Of a stretch of DNA of 34,981 nucleotides, positions 1-5,677 are shown one piece after another (position 1 is the stretch's first letter; every line of letters starts with the position of its first letter). The notes below the pieces were generated by a model. That model worked only from the letters and a program-made list of their open reading frames with translations. It was not told the DNA's origin and searched no databases. This DNA is from a virus. The stretch is taken from positions 1-34,981 of IMG/VR virus record IMGVR_UViG_3300034072_000142; one strand, given 5' to 3'. Made by a program: the position numbers and the translations under genes.

Positions 1-192
1 CGCCACCGGCTCATGTTCATCTTTTACGATTTCATCAACACGTTCTTGTGATGTGTCGTCGGCATCGACAAGTGCTTGGCGTAAAACGGCAATGGCTTCG
101 ATGTAGTAATTTTTATCGCCTGTTTCCTGAAGCATCTCTGCGCTTGCATCCTCTAGCACTTCTATCGCTTCTTCAATAGCTTCTCTGCTCAT
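1..192 (-). CDS. Small phage protein, 3' end cut by window edge
   Basis: The visible part is 64 residues starting with MSREAIEEAIEVLEDASAEM. It is acidic and probably helical, and it runs off the left edge without a stop. The start ATG at 192 overlaps the stop of the upstream gene in an ATGA arrangement, so the two are translationally coupled. The last visible residues are HEPVA, which match the EPVA motif opening the neighbouring 80-residue protein. This suggests the missing part carries the same module seen in the next genes. The function is not recognised. Confidence 0.7.
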   Translation of the reverse strand, partial: MSREAIEEAIEVLEDASAEMLQETGDKNYYIEAIAVLRQALVDADDTSQERVDEIVKDEHEPVA

Positions 193-431
193 GTGTTTTT
201 ATCCTTTAATTTAGCTTCGATGGAACGGGCAAAACGCATCAGCATCCCTTCGCTTCCGTCAATGTCACGCCAGATGATGCTGATCTCCTCATCCGTCAGC
301 CCAACCCATTCGCGAGGAGCAACGTAGAGTTTTGCGCCAACCTTAATTTCACTTGCGTCATCCCATGCGACACAAGGTCTGCCATTTGCTTCAATCCGAT
401 AAACATGCGCTACAGGTTCTTGTTTGCTCAT
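189..431 (-). CDS. Small phage protein with EPVA and EWVGLTDEEI motifs
   Basis: This 80-residue protein begins MSKQEPVAHVYRIEANG and contains LYVAPREWVGLTDEEI around residues 35-50. An EPVA start with an EWVGLTDEEI segment is a common architecture among small accessory phage proteins of unknown role. It belongs to a local family with the genes on both sides and overlaps each by 4 bases, so it is part of one operon. No catalytic residues, membrane segment or signal peptide are visible. No function is proposed. Confidence 0.75.
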   Translation of the reverse strand: MSKQEPVAHVYRIEANGRPCVAWDDASEIKVGAKLYVAPREWVGLTDEEISIIWRDIDGSEGMLMRFARSIEAKLKDKNT

Positions 432-688
432 TGATTATTTCCCTTTAATTTGGCTTCAACATAGTTAGCAAACGCTTTGCACCAGCCCTCAGGGTCGTCG
501 TTCCAGTCCTGATTGGCATCGTATTCAGCGTGGCAAAACGCATCGTGAATGTCATCGTTAGTAAGCCCGACCCATTCTTTTGAGTAAGAAAGAGCTGCGC
601 CAACTGGAAGCGCGACAGCGGGATCAGTCGGCTGTATGAAGCAATGCCCGTCTCGGAATCCGGTTATGTACGCTTTTATCTCGGCCAT
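428..688 (-). CDS. Small phage protein, paralogue with EWVGLTNDDI motif
   Basis: This 86-residue protein shares the KEWVGLTNDDIHDAF segment (about residues 38-52) and a closing YVEAKLKGN segment with its downstream neighbour, whose matching parts are EWVGLTDEEI and SIEAKLKDK. It lacks the EPVA opening. Its second half is acidic and rich in Trp and Asp. It probably arose by tandem duplication. It overlaps the downstream gene by 4 bases and the upstream gene by 13. The function is unknown. Confidence 0.7.
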   Translation of the reverse strand: MAEIKAYITGFRDGHCFIQPTDPAVALPVGAALSYSKEWVGLTNDDIHDAFCHAEYDANQDWNDDPEGWCKAFANYVEAKLKGNNQ

Positions 689-861
689 AAGTACGTCGCT
701 GCTTGAAATGCGCCAGCGTCCACTAATGTTTCTTCGTTGATCTCACGGCCACCGGGAAGCACAAAGACGTTCTTTTTGACGTAGTGAGGGACGATCGTGA
801 TCTTCTCGTAGAGATACACTTTGACCCAATCACGCTCTTGTTTCGGTTCCTGTTTTTTCAT
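676..861 (-). CDS. Small phage protein, divergent member of the QEP family
   Basis: I place the start at ATG 861 (MKKQEPKQERDWVKVYLYEK), giving 61 residues. A longer reading from 963 is possible but lies inside the upstream gene, while ATG 861 has a GGA-type ribosome site 7-9 bases before it. The KQEP opening resembles the neighbouring SKQEPVA protein, and a degraded RDWVKVYLYE replaces the usual middle. It overlaps the upstream gene by 32 bases, more than elsewhere in this operon. The function is unknown. Confidence 0.6.
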   Translation of the reverse strand: MKKQEPKQERDWVKVYLYEKITIVPHYVKKNVFVLPGGREINEETLVDAGAFQAATYLWPR

Positions 862-1168
862 GTTGAATTCCAAAAGGGTTATTCCATAGAAAAGGTTTGT
901 TTCTGTTTTGTAACTTGATTTCGACTGCGTTATAACCGTATGCCCTGCCAATCTTTTTAGCAACCGATGACTGATGTGAAAGCAGCCTTCTTGTGATCTT
1001 GCCCTCAGCTAACAAAGGCATTAACGCGTTTTGAATCAACTTCGGGCTTATCTTCATCTTCTCGGCTAGCTCTTTCACCGTCACAGGGCTTATTCGTTTC
1101 TGCATATATTTAAGACAGGCCAATCCACGATCAATCTTTGCCTGCTTTTGAAGTCTTGTAAGACTCAT
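830..1168 (-). CDS. Winged-helix-like putative DNA-binding protein
   Basis: The product has 112 residues. Residues about 28-62 (PVTVKELAEKMKISPKLIQN onward to LLAEGKITR) read as a helix-turn-helix followed by a wing, as in MarR- or GntR-like winged helices. The protein is basic with a polar C-terminal tail. It overlaps the MazG-like gene upstream by 4 bases. A regulatory role in this operon is inferred from the fold prediction only, because no target site can be named. It may instead be a structural DNA-binding protein. Confidence 0.6.
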   Translation of the reverse strand: MSLTRLQKQAKIDRGLACLKYMQKRISPVTVKELAEKMKISPKLIQNALMPLLAEGKITRRLLSHQSSVAKKIGRAYGYNAVEIKLQNRNKPFLWNNPFGIQHEKTGTETRA

Positions 1169-1506
1169 TTATCTGCTCTCCTTTGTGCTGCTTCGTTCGT
1201 GTACTTTGTTCCGTAGCGCCTTCTCAATTTCTCAATGTTGTGCTCAAGGATCATGTTTCGGTTAAGGCCGAGCTTTTGTCGGATGCCCTCAAGATAAAAC
1301 TCGATGTCGCCCAATTCCTCGATGACGTTGTCGATGTCTAAAGGTTTTTGATAAATCGCCCACTTCTTGATTGCGTCTAACAGTTCCCCAGACTCCCCAG
1401 AGACTCCAATGGACATGTGCAAAACAAAGGCTTGATCCGGGCTGAGATCGTCGAGGATGTCGCATCCGGGCTTTGCAAGTGCAGTGACTAATTCTGTGTG
1501 GTTCAA
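1165..1506 (-). CDS. MazG-like nucleotide pyrophosphohydrolase
   Basis: This 113-residue protein carries the metal-binding pattern of the all-alpha NTP pyrophosphohydrolase family: E38-x2-E41 in GESGELLDAIKKW and E64-x2-D67 in VIEELGDIEF, followed by a helical NIEKLRRRYG segment. Family members hydrolyse (d)NTPs to monophosphates. In phages they are thought to adjust nucleotide pools or interfere with host stringent signalling. It sits in the leftward early operon close to the helicase and the DNA-modification genes. The substrate cannot be told from the sequence. Confidence 0.85.
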   Translation of the reverse strand: MNHTELVTALAKPGCDILDDLSPDQAFVLHMSIGVSGESGELLDAIKKWAIYQKPLDIDNVIEELGDIEFYLEGIRQKLGLNRNMILEHNIEKLRRRYGTKYTNEAAQRRADK

Positions 1507-1640
1507 AATGGTGCCTCCTCTATGGTTTTCAAAATGTCGCGCTTCGTGACTTTCTTTTTCTTAACCCACTTGCTCTTAACTAACGTCTGCTTAAAAGGCC
1601 AATTTCTGTGTTTTGCTAACTCTTTCGTTGGTTCATTCAT
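1503..1640 (-). CDS. Small lysine-rich protein
   Basis: The product is 45 residues from ATG 1640 (MNEPTKELAKHRNWPFKQTL). I chose this start over longer readings because GGAGG lies 4 bases before it and longer versions run into the helicase gene. The middle is strongly basic (KSKWVKKKKVTKRD), consistent with nucleic-acid binding. It overlaps the MazG-like gene by 4 bases. No family is recognised. The 52 bases between it and the helicase gene show nothing but its ribosome site. Confidence 0.55.
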   Translation of the reverse strand: MNEPTKELAKHRNWPFKQTLVKSKWVKKKKVTKRDILKTIEEAPF

Positions 1641-1692
1641 ATCGCCTCCGTAAAATTCCATTGTCGTAAGCCTGCTTTTTTTCGCAAAGTGT

Positions 1693-2610
1693 TTACCGAT
1701 GGTCGGCGGATTTGAGCTGATAATCGGTAGGCAATCCTCCGACTTCCTGAACGTACTGTTGGCTCTTTCTGTCGAACCAGAGCTTCGCAACGCCCTCCCA
1801 TTCACCGTTACGTTGTTTCTCGAAAGATAGGAAGGCATCAGGGATGGAATGGTCGACTACACCATTGGCCTCAAAATCGCGCTCCTTCGATTTATTTCTG
1901 TGCATGAGGATTACGTTGTCCACTTGATCTGCGACGCTCCCAGAGCCCTTTAAATCGTTTTTAGAGGGTGTTCTGTTGTCATCCGACTGTTTCCTGATAT
2001 GGTGAACCAAATGAATGTGAATATTTTGATCTCTCGCAAGGCCGCACAGCTCGTCGGTAAAATTTTTCTGTGCGTTGTAATCGTCCTCGCCGCGAACGCA
2101 CTTCATTAGGCTGTCAATGAAGTAGTGCTGGCAACCCAACATCGTCTTGCAGTAAACCCCGACTCCTAAGACTTGAGGTGGACTCACCGTTCCCTGTACG
2201 TCGTAGAACCAGAGTCGGTCTTTAACCCATTCCTTGAACTTCTCGTGAGCCTGTAAGGTAGGGAAGGACATCCGCGACCACTGACGCACCATCCGCTTGA
2301 GTGTCCGAACCGGCTTCATCTCGAACGAAGCGATCACTACCTTTTGGTTTTGATGAATCAGGTGCAGAGCGATCTGTCCCGCGAGAAGTGATTTGCCAGA
2401 TCCGTTCTGGCCTGCAAGCACAGTGACCTCACCTAAACGGTAGGTGAACTTATCCGCAAGTTTTGCAAACGGCATGACGATGTTCGGCTCTTCCGACGGA
2501 TTCCTCATCTCCTCAATGAGGTCGTCCATACAATCTTGAGCAGGCCTGACTTTCACAGATGCTTCCATCTGCTCGTACCACGCCTGATAGTCGAGGTTTT
2601 CGAGGATCAT
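1693..2610 (-). CDS. DnaB-like replicative helicase (RecA-fold domain)
   Basis: The product has 305 residues. A Walker A loop (GQNGSGKS, residues 67-74), SFEM at 95-98, a Walker B-like YFID at 163-166 and HLVHHIRK around 200-207 give the order typical of DnaB/twinkle-type helicase C-terminal domains. The GSGSVADQVDNVILMHR segment follows the same family pattern. There is no N-terminal primase or full DnaB N-domain, so the protein is close to a bare motor domain. The start ATG 2610 overlaps the transporter stop by 4 bases and has AGGAG 6 bases upstream. The role is inferred as unwinding at the phage fork. A RadA-like ATPase is a less likely alternative. Confidence 0.85.
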   Translation of the reverse strand: MILENLDYQAWYEQMEASVKVRPAQDCMDDLIEEMRNPSEEPNIVMPFAKLADKFTYRLGEVTVLAGQNGSGKSLLAGQIALHLIHQNQKVVIASFEMKPVRTLKRMVRQWSRMSFPTLQAHEKFKEWVKDRLWFYDVQGTVSPPQVLGVGVYCKTMLGCQHYFIDSLMKCVRGEDDYNAQKNFTDELCGLARDQNIHIHLVHHIRKQSDDNRTPSKNDLKGSGSVADQVDNVILMHRNKSKERDFEANGVVDHSIPDAFLSFEKQRNGEWEGVAKLWFDRKSQQYVQEVGGLPTDYQLKSADHR

Positions 2611-3074
2611 GATTTGCTCCTAATAATCATCGACCACAAAAATCCACCAAAAACCTTTGCGACAAACTGTAGCAAGACAATGTGCGGCATCAGTACACCA
2701 AAAGCTAAAGTCGGAAAGATGATGGAATCAACCGCAGCACCCGCTACGTTTGATCCGTTTGCTCTTTTCACCCACGATCCTTTTAGCCTTGCAAAGACAA
2801 ACCAATCAACTATCGCCGCTGCTGTAAAAGCAACCGCAGATGCGATGGCAATCTTTCCTGACGCAGGATTTAGCAAATAAGTTAAAAGACCTGTAGATGC
2901 TATGAGAACTCCCATCTGCCACAGCTTTAATTTAACGTGCAGCCAATCCCTGAGCACAAGATCAAGTCCTATAAACAAAAACGCATTAAGCGGACTGATT
3001 GCTGGACCAAATGCCGCTACGCTTAAGTTTGCTGCGGTCATTGCAAATGCGTAAACACCGATAGCTAAAAACAT
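2607..3074 (-). CDS. VUT/YhhQ-family membrane transporter (probable 7-deazaguanine precursor uptake)
   Basis: From ATG 3074 (AGGAG 5 bases upstream) the product is 155 residues with about six hydrophobic segments. Conserved features include VLRDWLHVKLKLWQMG, ASAVAFTAAAIVDWFVF and GAAVDSIIFPTLAFG, the pattern of the VUT/YhhQ family whose E. coli member is a preQ0/preQ1 transporter. It is shorter than cellular YhhQ (about 220 residues). It overlaps the DpdA-like gene by 10 bases and the helicase by 4. The neighbour strongly suggests it brings a deazaguanine precursor into the cell. The family call is from motifs, and the substrate is inferred. Confidence 0.85.
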   Translation of the reverse strand: MFLAIGVYAFAMTAANLSVAAFGPAISPLNAFLFIGLDLVLRDWLHVKLKLWQMGVLIASTGLLTYLLNPASGKIAIASAVAFTAAAIVDWFVFARLKGSWVKRANGSNVAGAAVDSIIFPTLAFGVLMPHIVLLQFVAKVFGGFLWSMIIRSKS

Positions 3075-3745
3075 AAATGCTCCTGTACAGGTCTTAACGA
3101 CCATTGTGTTGTTGGGTTTTCAGAGTCAATGCGCTTTGCGATGCAATACGCACACTCTTTCATTGATTTGTGATTGAGCGCAAGATTTGTGGAATCAGCG
3201 CTTGATAAAGGCCAGCGCTCAAGACCTTGACCGAGCATTCGCATACCGTGAGTCCACGGCAATCTGCCAAACACTTTAGACAAATGATTGAAAGTCTCAT
3301 CCATCCTAGACTGCCATTTCTGTGAACCGACATTCCAGTATTCGCCAGACGAACCTAAGCAAACCTTGCCCCAGTTATCAACAAGCTCGCAAAGATAGTC
3401 GAGAGATAAACCTAAATGCCAGACAGGAACGCCGAGTGATTTGGGGTAAGGCCAGCTTTTAACTAGTTGTCTCTGTTCTTCCTCTGTGCCGTCAATAACA
3501 TCAGGAACGACACCCCAATGCGGATGACCCAAAATTGGATCAAGCCAATCATAAAAGCCTTTAGGATCAAACGGTATGCCCCGTGTTTTTGCAGAGAAAG
3601 CGCCGTTATCCAACATGAGTGATTGACCGATTTTTAGACACACTTTTAAGTCTCTCGGTTCTGCATAGCTAATGCAGAAGTTCTCACCGGCAAGCGTTTC
3701 TAAAACCGCTCTCGGCGTAATTGGTGTGCCGTGGTAGTGCATCAT
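3065..3745 (-). CDS. dpdA: DpdA-like 7-deazaguanine DNA transglycosylase
   Basis: The product is 226 residues from ATG 3745, chosen because GGAGG lies 7 bases upstream and because the ATG overlaps the previous stop (ATGA). The sequence follows the TGT-like TIM-barrel pattern of phage DpdA proteins: LMLDNGAFS (D46), HWGVVPDVIDG (D82, D85), GVPVWHLG (105-112), KVCLGSSGEYW (127-137), THGMRMLG (165-172) and PLSSADST (D184). DpdA enzymes exchange guanine in DNA for a 7-deazaguanine such as preQ0, which blocks restriction. No preQ0 synthesis genes are visible nearby. It is smaller than many DpdA proteins. Which residues are catalytic is inferred from motif position. Confidence 0.85.
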   Translation of the reverse strand: MMHYHGTPITPRAVLETLAGENFCISYAEPRDLKVCLKIGQSLMLDNGAFSAKTRGIPFDPKGFYDWLDPILGHPHWGVVPDVIDGTEEEQRQLVKSWPYPKSLGVPVWHLGLSLDYLCELVDNWGKVCLGSSGEYWNVGSQKWQSRMDETFNHLSKVFGRLPWTHGMRMLGQGLERWPLSSADSTNLALNHKSMKECAYCIAKRIDSENPTTQWSLRPVQEHLCF

Positions 3746-4029
3746 GCGTCGACCTCCGAATCCCAATAGAGGCCGGGGCCGTAGTTAGCTATCACGCGGG
3801 CCGGGGCACATATTTTTATGGCTTGCAAGATAGAGTGGACGTGGTCAGGATCTCCTCCATTAAGATGCACCCGTAATCCTCTGACCCACCTAAAGTCTCG
3901 GTCTTTAGCATCGACTACAACAACGGGATACTCCGGGTCATCGTCCGGTTGTCCAACAAAGTCGATAAAAACAGCTTTAGGTGGTTTGCCTGCAAGCTGT
4001 AGGTTGTTTACAAAGTCGTGGCCTTTCAT
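3742..4029 (-). CDS. Unknown protein co-translated with dpdA
   Basis: The product is 95 residues from ATG 4029, with an AAGGGG ribosome site. Its start overlaps the DUF1376 stop (TGATG) and its stop overlaps the dpdA start (ATGA). It is a compact alpha/beta-looking protein with FIDFVGQPDDDPEYPVVVVD in the first half, RVHLNGGDPDHVHSILQAIK in the second, and a closing NYGPGLYWD segment. I do not recognise a family. The tight coupling makes it a candidate accessory factor for the modification genes, but position alone supports this. Confidence 0.7.
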   Translation of the reverse strand: MKGHDFVNNLQLAGKPPKAVFIDFVGQPDDDPEYPVVVVDAKDRDFRWVRGLRVHLNGGDPDHVHSILQAIKICAPARVIANYGPGLYWDSEVDA

Positions 4030-4694
4030 CAAATGCCCCTTCCCTCAAAACCATTGAGCTGAACGACGGGCTTTGCTTTATTCACCCAGTCTGCTTTAAA
4101 GGCAGTCCAGTTTCTTTCGCATATCTCTTGCAGTGCAGCATTTAATGTAAAGCCAGCTTTATTAGCCTCCCTCACAATGCCATTCCACGCCGCTTCAGTA
4201 AGCGGTGCTTTTTTATTCTTCCTAATTAAGATGAAATCATCCCATATGCGTTGATCTACATTCTCTGGCTTCTCAACACTATATTTGCTTTTCTTATGGT
4301 TATTGGTTATTGGTTTATGGTTATTGGTTGGGATCTGATCCGTATCTGAATTCAGATCTGATTTCTTATCCTTTTCTAATGTCCAACGGATCTGATTCGC
4401 ACCTCTAGCAGACGCTGCCTTACGTTGATACTTGCGAATTTCAGCATCAATCCTCTGATGCGTATATGAATTCAGATCTGAATCGTATCTGAAGAACGTC
4501 CGAAGCAGTAAGCTAAGGCAATCCTCTTGACCCCTTGCTCCTATCTTAAAAGCTAAGGTTTCAGTGTCATTAGGCAATGGCTTTTCTGACTCGTAATAGA
4601 GCCAAATCAAGCGCAGGTAAAAGTAGGATTCTTGTGGGGTAAGCGAAACGGTGTCACGCAAAAAATCCCCGATGTGATGCGGGTAGTAGTGCAT
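4029..4694 (-). CDS. DUF1376-family protein, probable replication initiation protein
   Basis: The product is 221 residues from ATG 4694 (GAGG 5 bases upstream). A GTG at 4721 would add nine residues but lacks a better ribosome site. The N-terminus has the DUF1376 signature YYPHHIGDFLRDTVSLTPQE followed by a winged-helix-like region. A polar linker (about residues 100-140) carries NNHKPITNNHKK and two SDLNS repeats. The C-terminus has a WDDFILIRKNKK... helical domain. DUF1376 proteins sit in phage replication cassettes in the place of lambda O-type initiators. The linker DNA contains the repeat cluster described separately. The initiator role is inferred. Confidence 0.75.
   Translation of the reverse strand: MHYYPHHIGDFLRDTVSLTPQESYFYLRLIWLYYESEKPLPNDTETLAFKIGARGQEDCLSLLLRTFFRYDSDLNSYTHQRIDAEIRKYQRKAASARGANQIRWTLEKDKKSDLNSDTDQIPTNNHKPITNNHKKSKYSVEKPENVDQRIWDDFILIRKNKKAPLTEAAWNGIVREANKAGFTLNAALQEICERNWTAFKADWVNKAKPVVQLNGFEGRGI
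4294..4329. repeat. AT-rich direct repeats inside the DUF1376 gene
   Basis: The 15-base unit TTATGGTTATTGGTT occurs exactly at 4294-4308 and 4315-4329, 21 bases apart. An extra ATTGGT copy fills the gap, so ATTGGTT recurs three times. The stretch is much richer in A and T than the flanks and encodes the NNHKPITNNHK linker. It lies beside the palindromic repeats at 4335-4493. Together they resemble the iteron plus AT-rich layout of phage origins located inside initiator genes. Confidence 0.8.
4335..4493. repeat. Long near-identical direct repeats with palindromic core (iteron-like)
   Basis: A 29-base unit at 4335-4363 recurs at 4455-4483 with about 26 of 29 positions identical. The copies are exactly 120 bases apart. 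The first contains the perfect palindrome TCTGAATTCAGA (4345-4356), and the second keeps TGAATTCA. Partial copies lie at 4388-4399 (GGATCTGATTCG) and 4483-4493 (TCGTATCTGAA). Because the offset is a multiple of three, both encode SDLNS in the protein. This is a candidate binding array for the DUF1376 protein. Its function is inferred. Confidence 0.75.
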
Positions 4695-4805
4695 AAGAGC
4701 CTCGTCTAGGTCTATCGTCACTGTGGGTGCATTTGGCAGGCGGGTGACGAAACCGCTTTTCGGGAGCTACCCTAGCCAATGCGATAAAACAGCCTTGAGT
4801 CTAAA

Positions 4806-5120
4806 TCAGAATTCAAACACCTTGCAAGTCCACCCGGCTTTTAACTTGCCCCATCCGTGAACCTCAATCCGCCATCCTGCCTTAAGGATCGCTGGCAGAT
4901 GCTCCGATTCCTCAATCTTCCTTATCCTTGCGTTGACATTCCCTCGGCTTGTGGTCTGCACCAGCAGCGTCTCCGTGTCCCTGATAGCTAAGATGTCGCC
5001 GATCCCGAATAGGTCTTGTCTAATGCGAGCGTGTGGGTTCCACTTCTCGACAATCTGACAGAGATAGCCGTCTTGCCTGAGTTTCTCTAGGCTGCGTGAT
5101 GTTGGTGATTTGCCGCTCAT
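4806..5120 (-). CDS. Putative PD-(D/E)XK-like nuclease, first gene of the leftward unit
   Basis: This 104-residue protein contains IRQDLFGIGDILAIRD (D36, D42) followed by TLLVQTTSRG (Q55-T-T) and RIRKIEESEHLP. This is the layout of small PD-(D/E)XK or Holliday-junction-resolvase-like phage proteins, but with Q-T-T where E-x-K is usual. The atypical core may mean altered activity. It is the first gene downstream of the divergent control region. The 84 bases after its stop (4722-4805) hold no convincing gene. Confidence 0.65.
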   Translation of the reverse strand: MSGKSPTSRSLEKLRQDGYLCQIVEKWNPHARIRQDLFGIGDILAIRDTETLLVQTTSRGNVNARIRKIEESEHLPAILKAGWRIEVHGWGKLKAGWTCKVFEF

Positions 5121-5147
5121 CGTGTAAAACCTACCTTTCGTCTGCTG

Positions 5148-5176
5148 ATATTAGATTTGCCAACACCTGTGTTCAA
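5148..5176 (-). promoter_or_regulatory. Candidate sigma70-type promoter for the leftward unit
   Basis: Read on the minus strand, TTGAAC (5176-5171) and TAATAT (5153-5148) are separated by exactly 17 bases. Each matches four of six consensus positions. It would start transcription near 5141, some 20 bases before ATG 5120. It is placed as expected between two divergent genes. No equally good promoter was found for the rightward gene. Confidence 0.45.
5162..5173. promoter_or_regulatory. Candidate operator palindrome
   Basis: AACACCTGTGTT is a perfect inverted repeat (AACAC, two-base centre, GTGTT). It overlaps the -35 element of the leftward promoter candidate and lies between the two divergent genes. 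A regulator bound here could control both directions. No cognate protein can be assigned. The winged-helix-like protein at 830-1168 is one candidate. Confidence 0.35.
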
Positions 5177-5216
5177 TAACTCATTAATATTCTTACACCA
5201 ACTAACGGAGAGCGAA

Positions 5217-5483
5217 ATGAACACAACGACACAACTTACCGCCGGACAAGCCCAGATGCTCAAGAACATTATGTGTAACGAGCATCAGCCTTTAAACGGC
5301 AGAATGCCTGAGCAGTTTTCCGACATCCGCGAAATTTGGACTAGCGAAGTTGTCAGAAACGCATCAGACAAGGGAACGCTTACCACGTTGCTTAAAGCAG
5401 GTCTTGTAATTCACTGGGGTAGCGGGTCAGATTCTTGTGTACGCATGACGCAAGACGGCTGGGATGCAATCATCAATTATTAA
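5217..5483 (+). CDS. Unknown early protein, first gene of the rightward unit
   Basis: The product is 88 residues from ATG 5217, chosen for its GGAG site 6 bases upstream. A longer frame from 5157 would run through the control region. It begins MNTTTQLTAGQAQMLKNI and ends with SCVRMTQDGWDAIINY. The pattern TLTTLLKAGLVIHWG followed by a short strand and helix resembles a small winged-helix or DNA-binding fold, but no family is recognised. It is followed at once by a strong terminator, so it may be made at higher levels than the genes beyond. Confidence 0.7.
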   Translation: MNTTTQLTAGQAQMLKNIMCNEHQPLNGRMPEQFSDIREIWTSEVVRNASDKGTLTTLLKAGLVIHWGSGSDSCVRMTQDGWDAIINY

Positions 5484-5489
5484 TACACC

Positions 5490-5508
5490 GGGGCTTCGGC
5501 CCCTTTTT
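5490..5508 (+). terminator. Rho-independent terminator with UUCG tetraloop
   Basis: A GGGGC stem, TTCG loop and GCCCC stem (5490-5503) are followed directly by five T (5504-5508). This is a textbook intrinsic terminator with an extra-stable C(UUCG)G tetraloop. It begins 6 bases after the stop of the 88-residue gene and precedes the recombination genes, so those need read-through or their own promoter. Confidence 0.9.
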
Positions 5509-5545
5509 GCTATGAACGAAGATTATTACTTTGACAGGATGCTAT

Positions 5546-5653
5546 ATGAACACGACAGAGAAAGAGAAGAAGATGAGCTTGCTGAAAGATTGGCTGACAG
5601 CGATAGTATTTGGTATTTTGTTTGGGACGATGATGTTCCTGTTTATAAGATAG
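5546..5653 (+). CDS. Small single-pass membrane peptide
   Basis: This is a 35-residue open frame from ATG 5546 with AGGA 6 bases upstream. It has a short charged head (MNTTEKEKKMSLLKDW) and a hydrophobic helix (residues about 17-34, TAIVFGILFGTMMFLFI), ending in Arg. An overlapping longer frame from 5512 (80 residues, acidic) has no ribosome site and would overlap erf by 77 bases, so I prefer this one. Such peptides often act on host membranes in early phage operons. The function is unknown. Confidence 0.5.
   Translation: MNTTEKEKKMSLLKDWLTAIVFGILFGTMMFLFIR
5622..5649 (+). promoter_or_regulatory. Candidate internal promoter ahead of erf
   Basis: TTGGGA (5622-5627) and TATAAG (5644-5649) are separated by 16 bases. 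The -10 element matches five of six consensus positions and the -35 four of six. Transcription would start near 5656, just before erf at 5678. It would explain how the recombination genes are expressed beyond the strong terminator at 5490-5508. Confidence 0.35.
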
Positions 5654-5677
5654 AACGTTTTTACAGGATAAAACGAT

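Larger units (their letters stand above)
4284..4493. other. Candidate replication origin within the DUF1376 gene
   Basis: The region combines an AT-rich direct repeat stretch (4284-4330) with iteron-like palindromic repeats (4335-4493) inside the linker of the likely initiator gene. In lambdoid phages the origin lies inside gene O with the same general layout. That analogy and the repeats are the only evidence. No skew analysis or primer site was assessed. Confidence 0.45.

Noticed and set aside
5531-5536. Perfect TTGACA (-35 consensus)
   Set aside because: No acceptable -10 element lies 16-18 bases downstream. The bases double as the ribosome site of the small membrane peptide.
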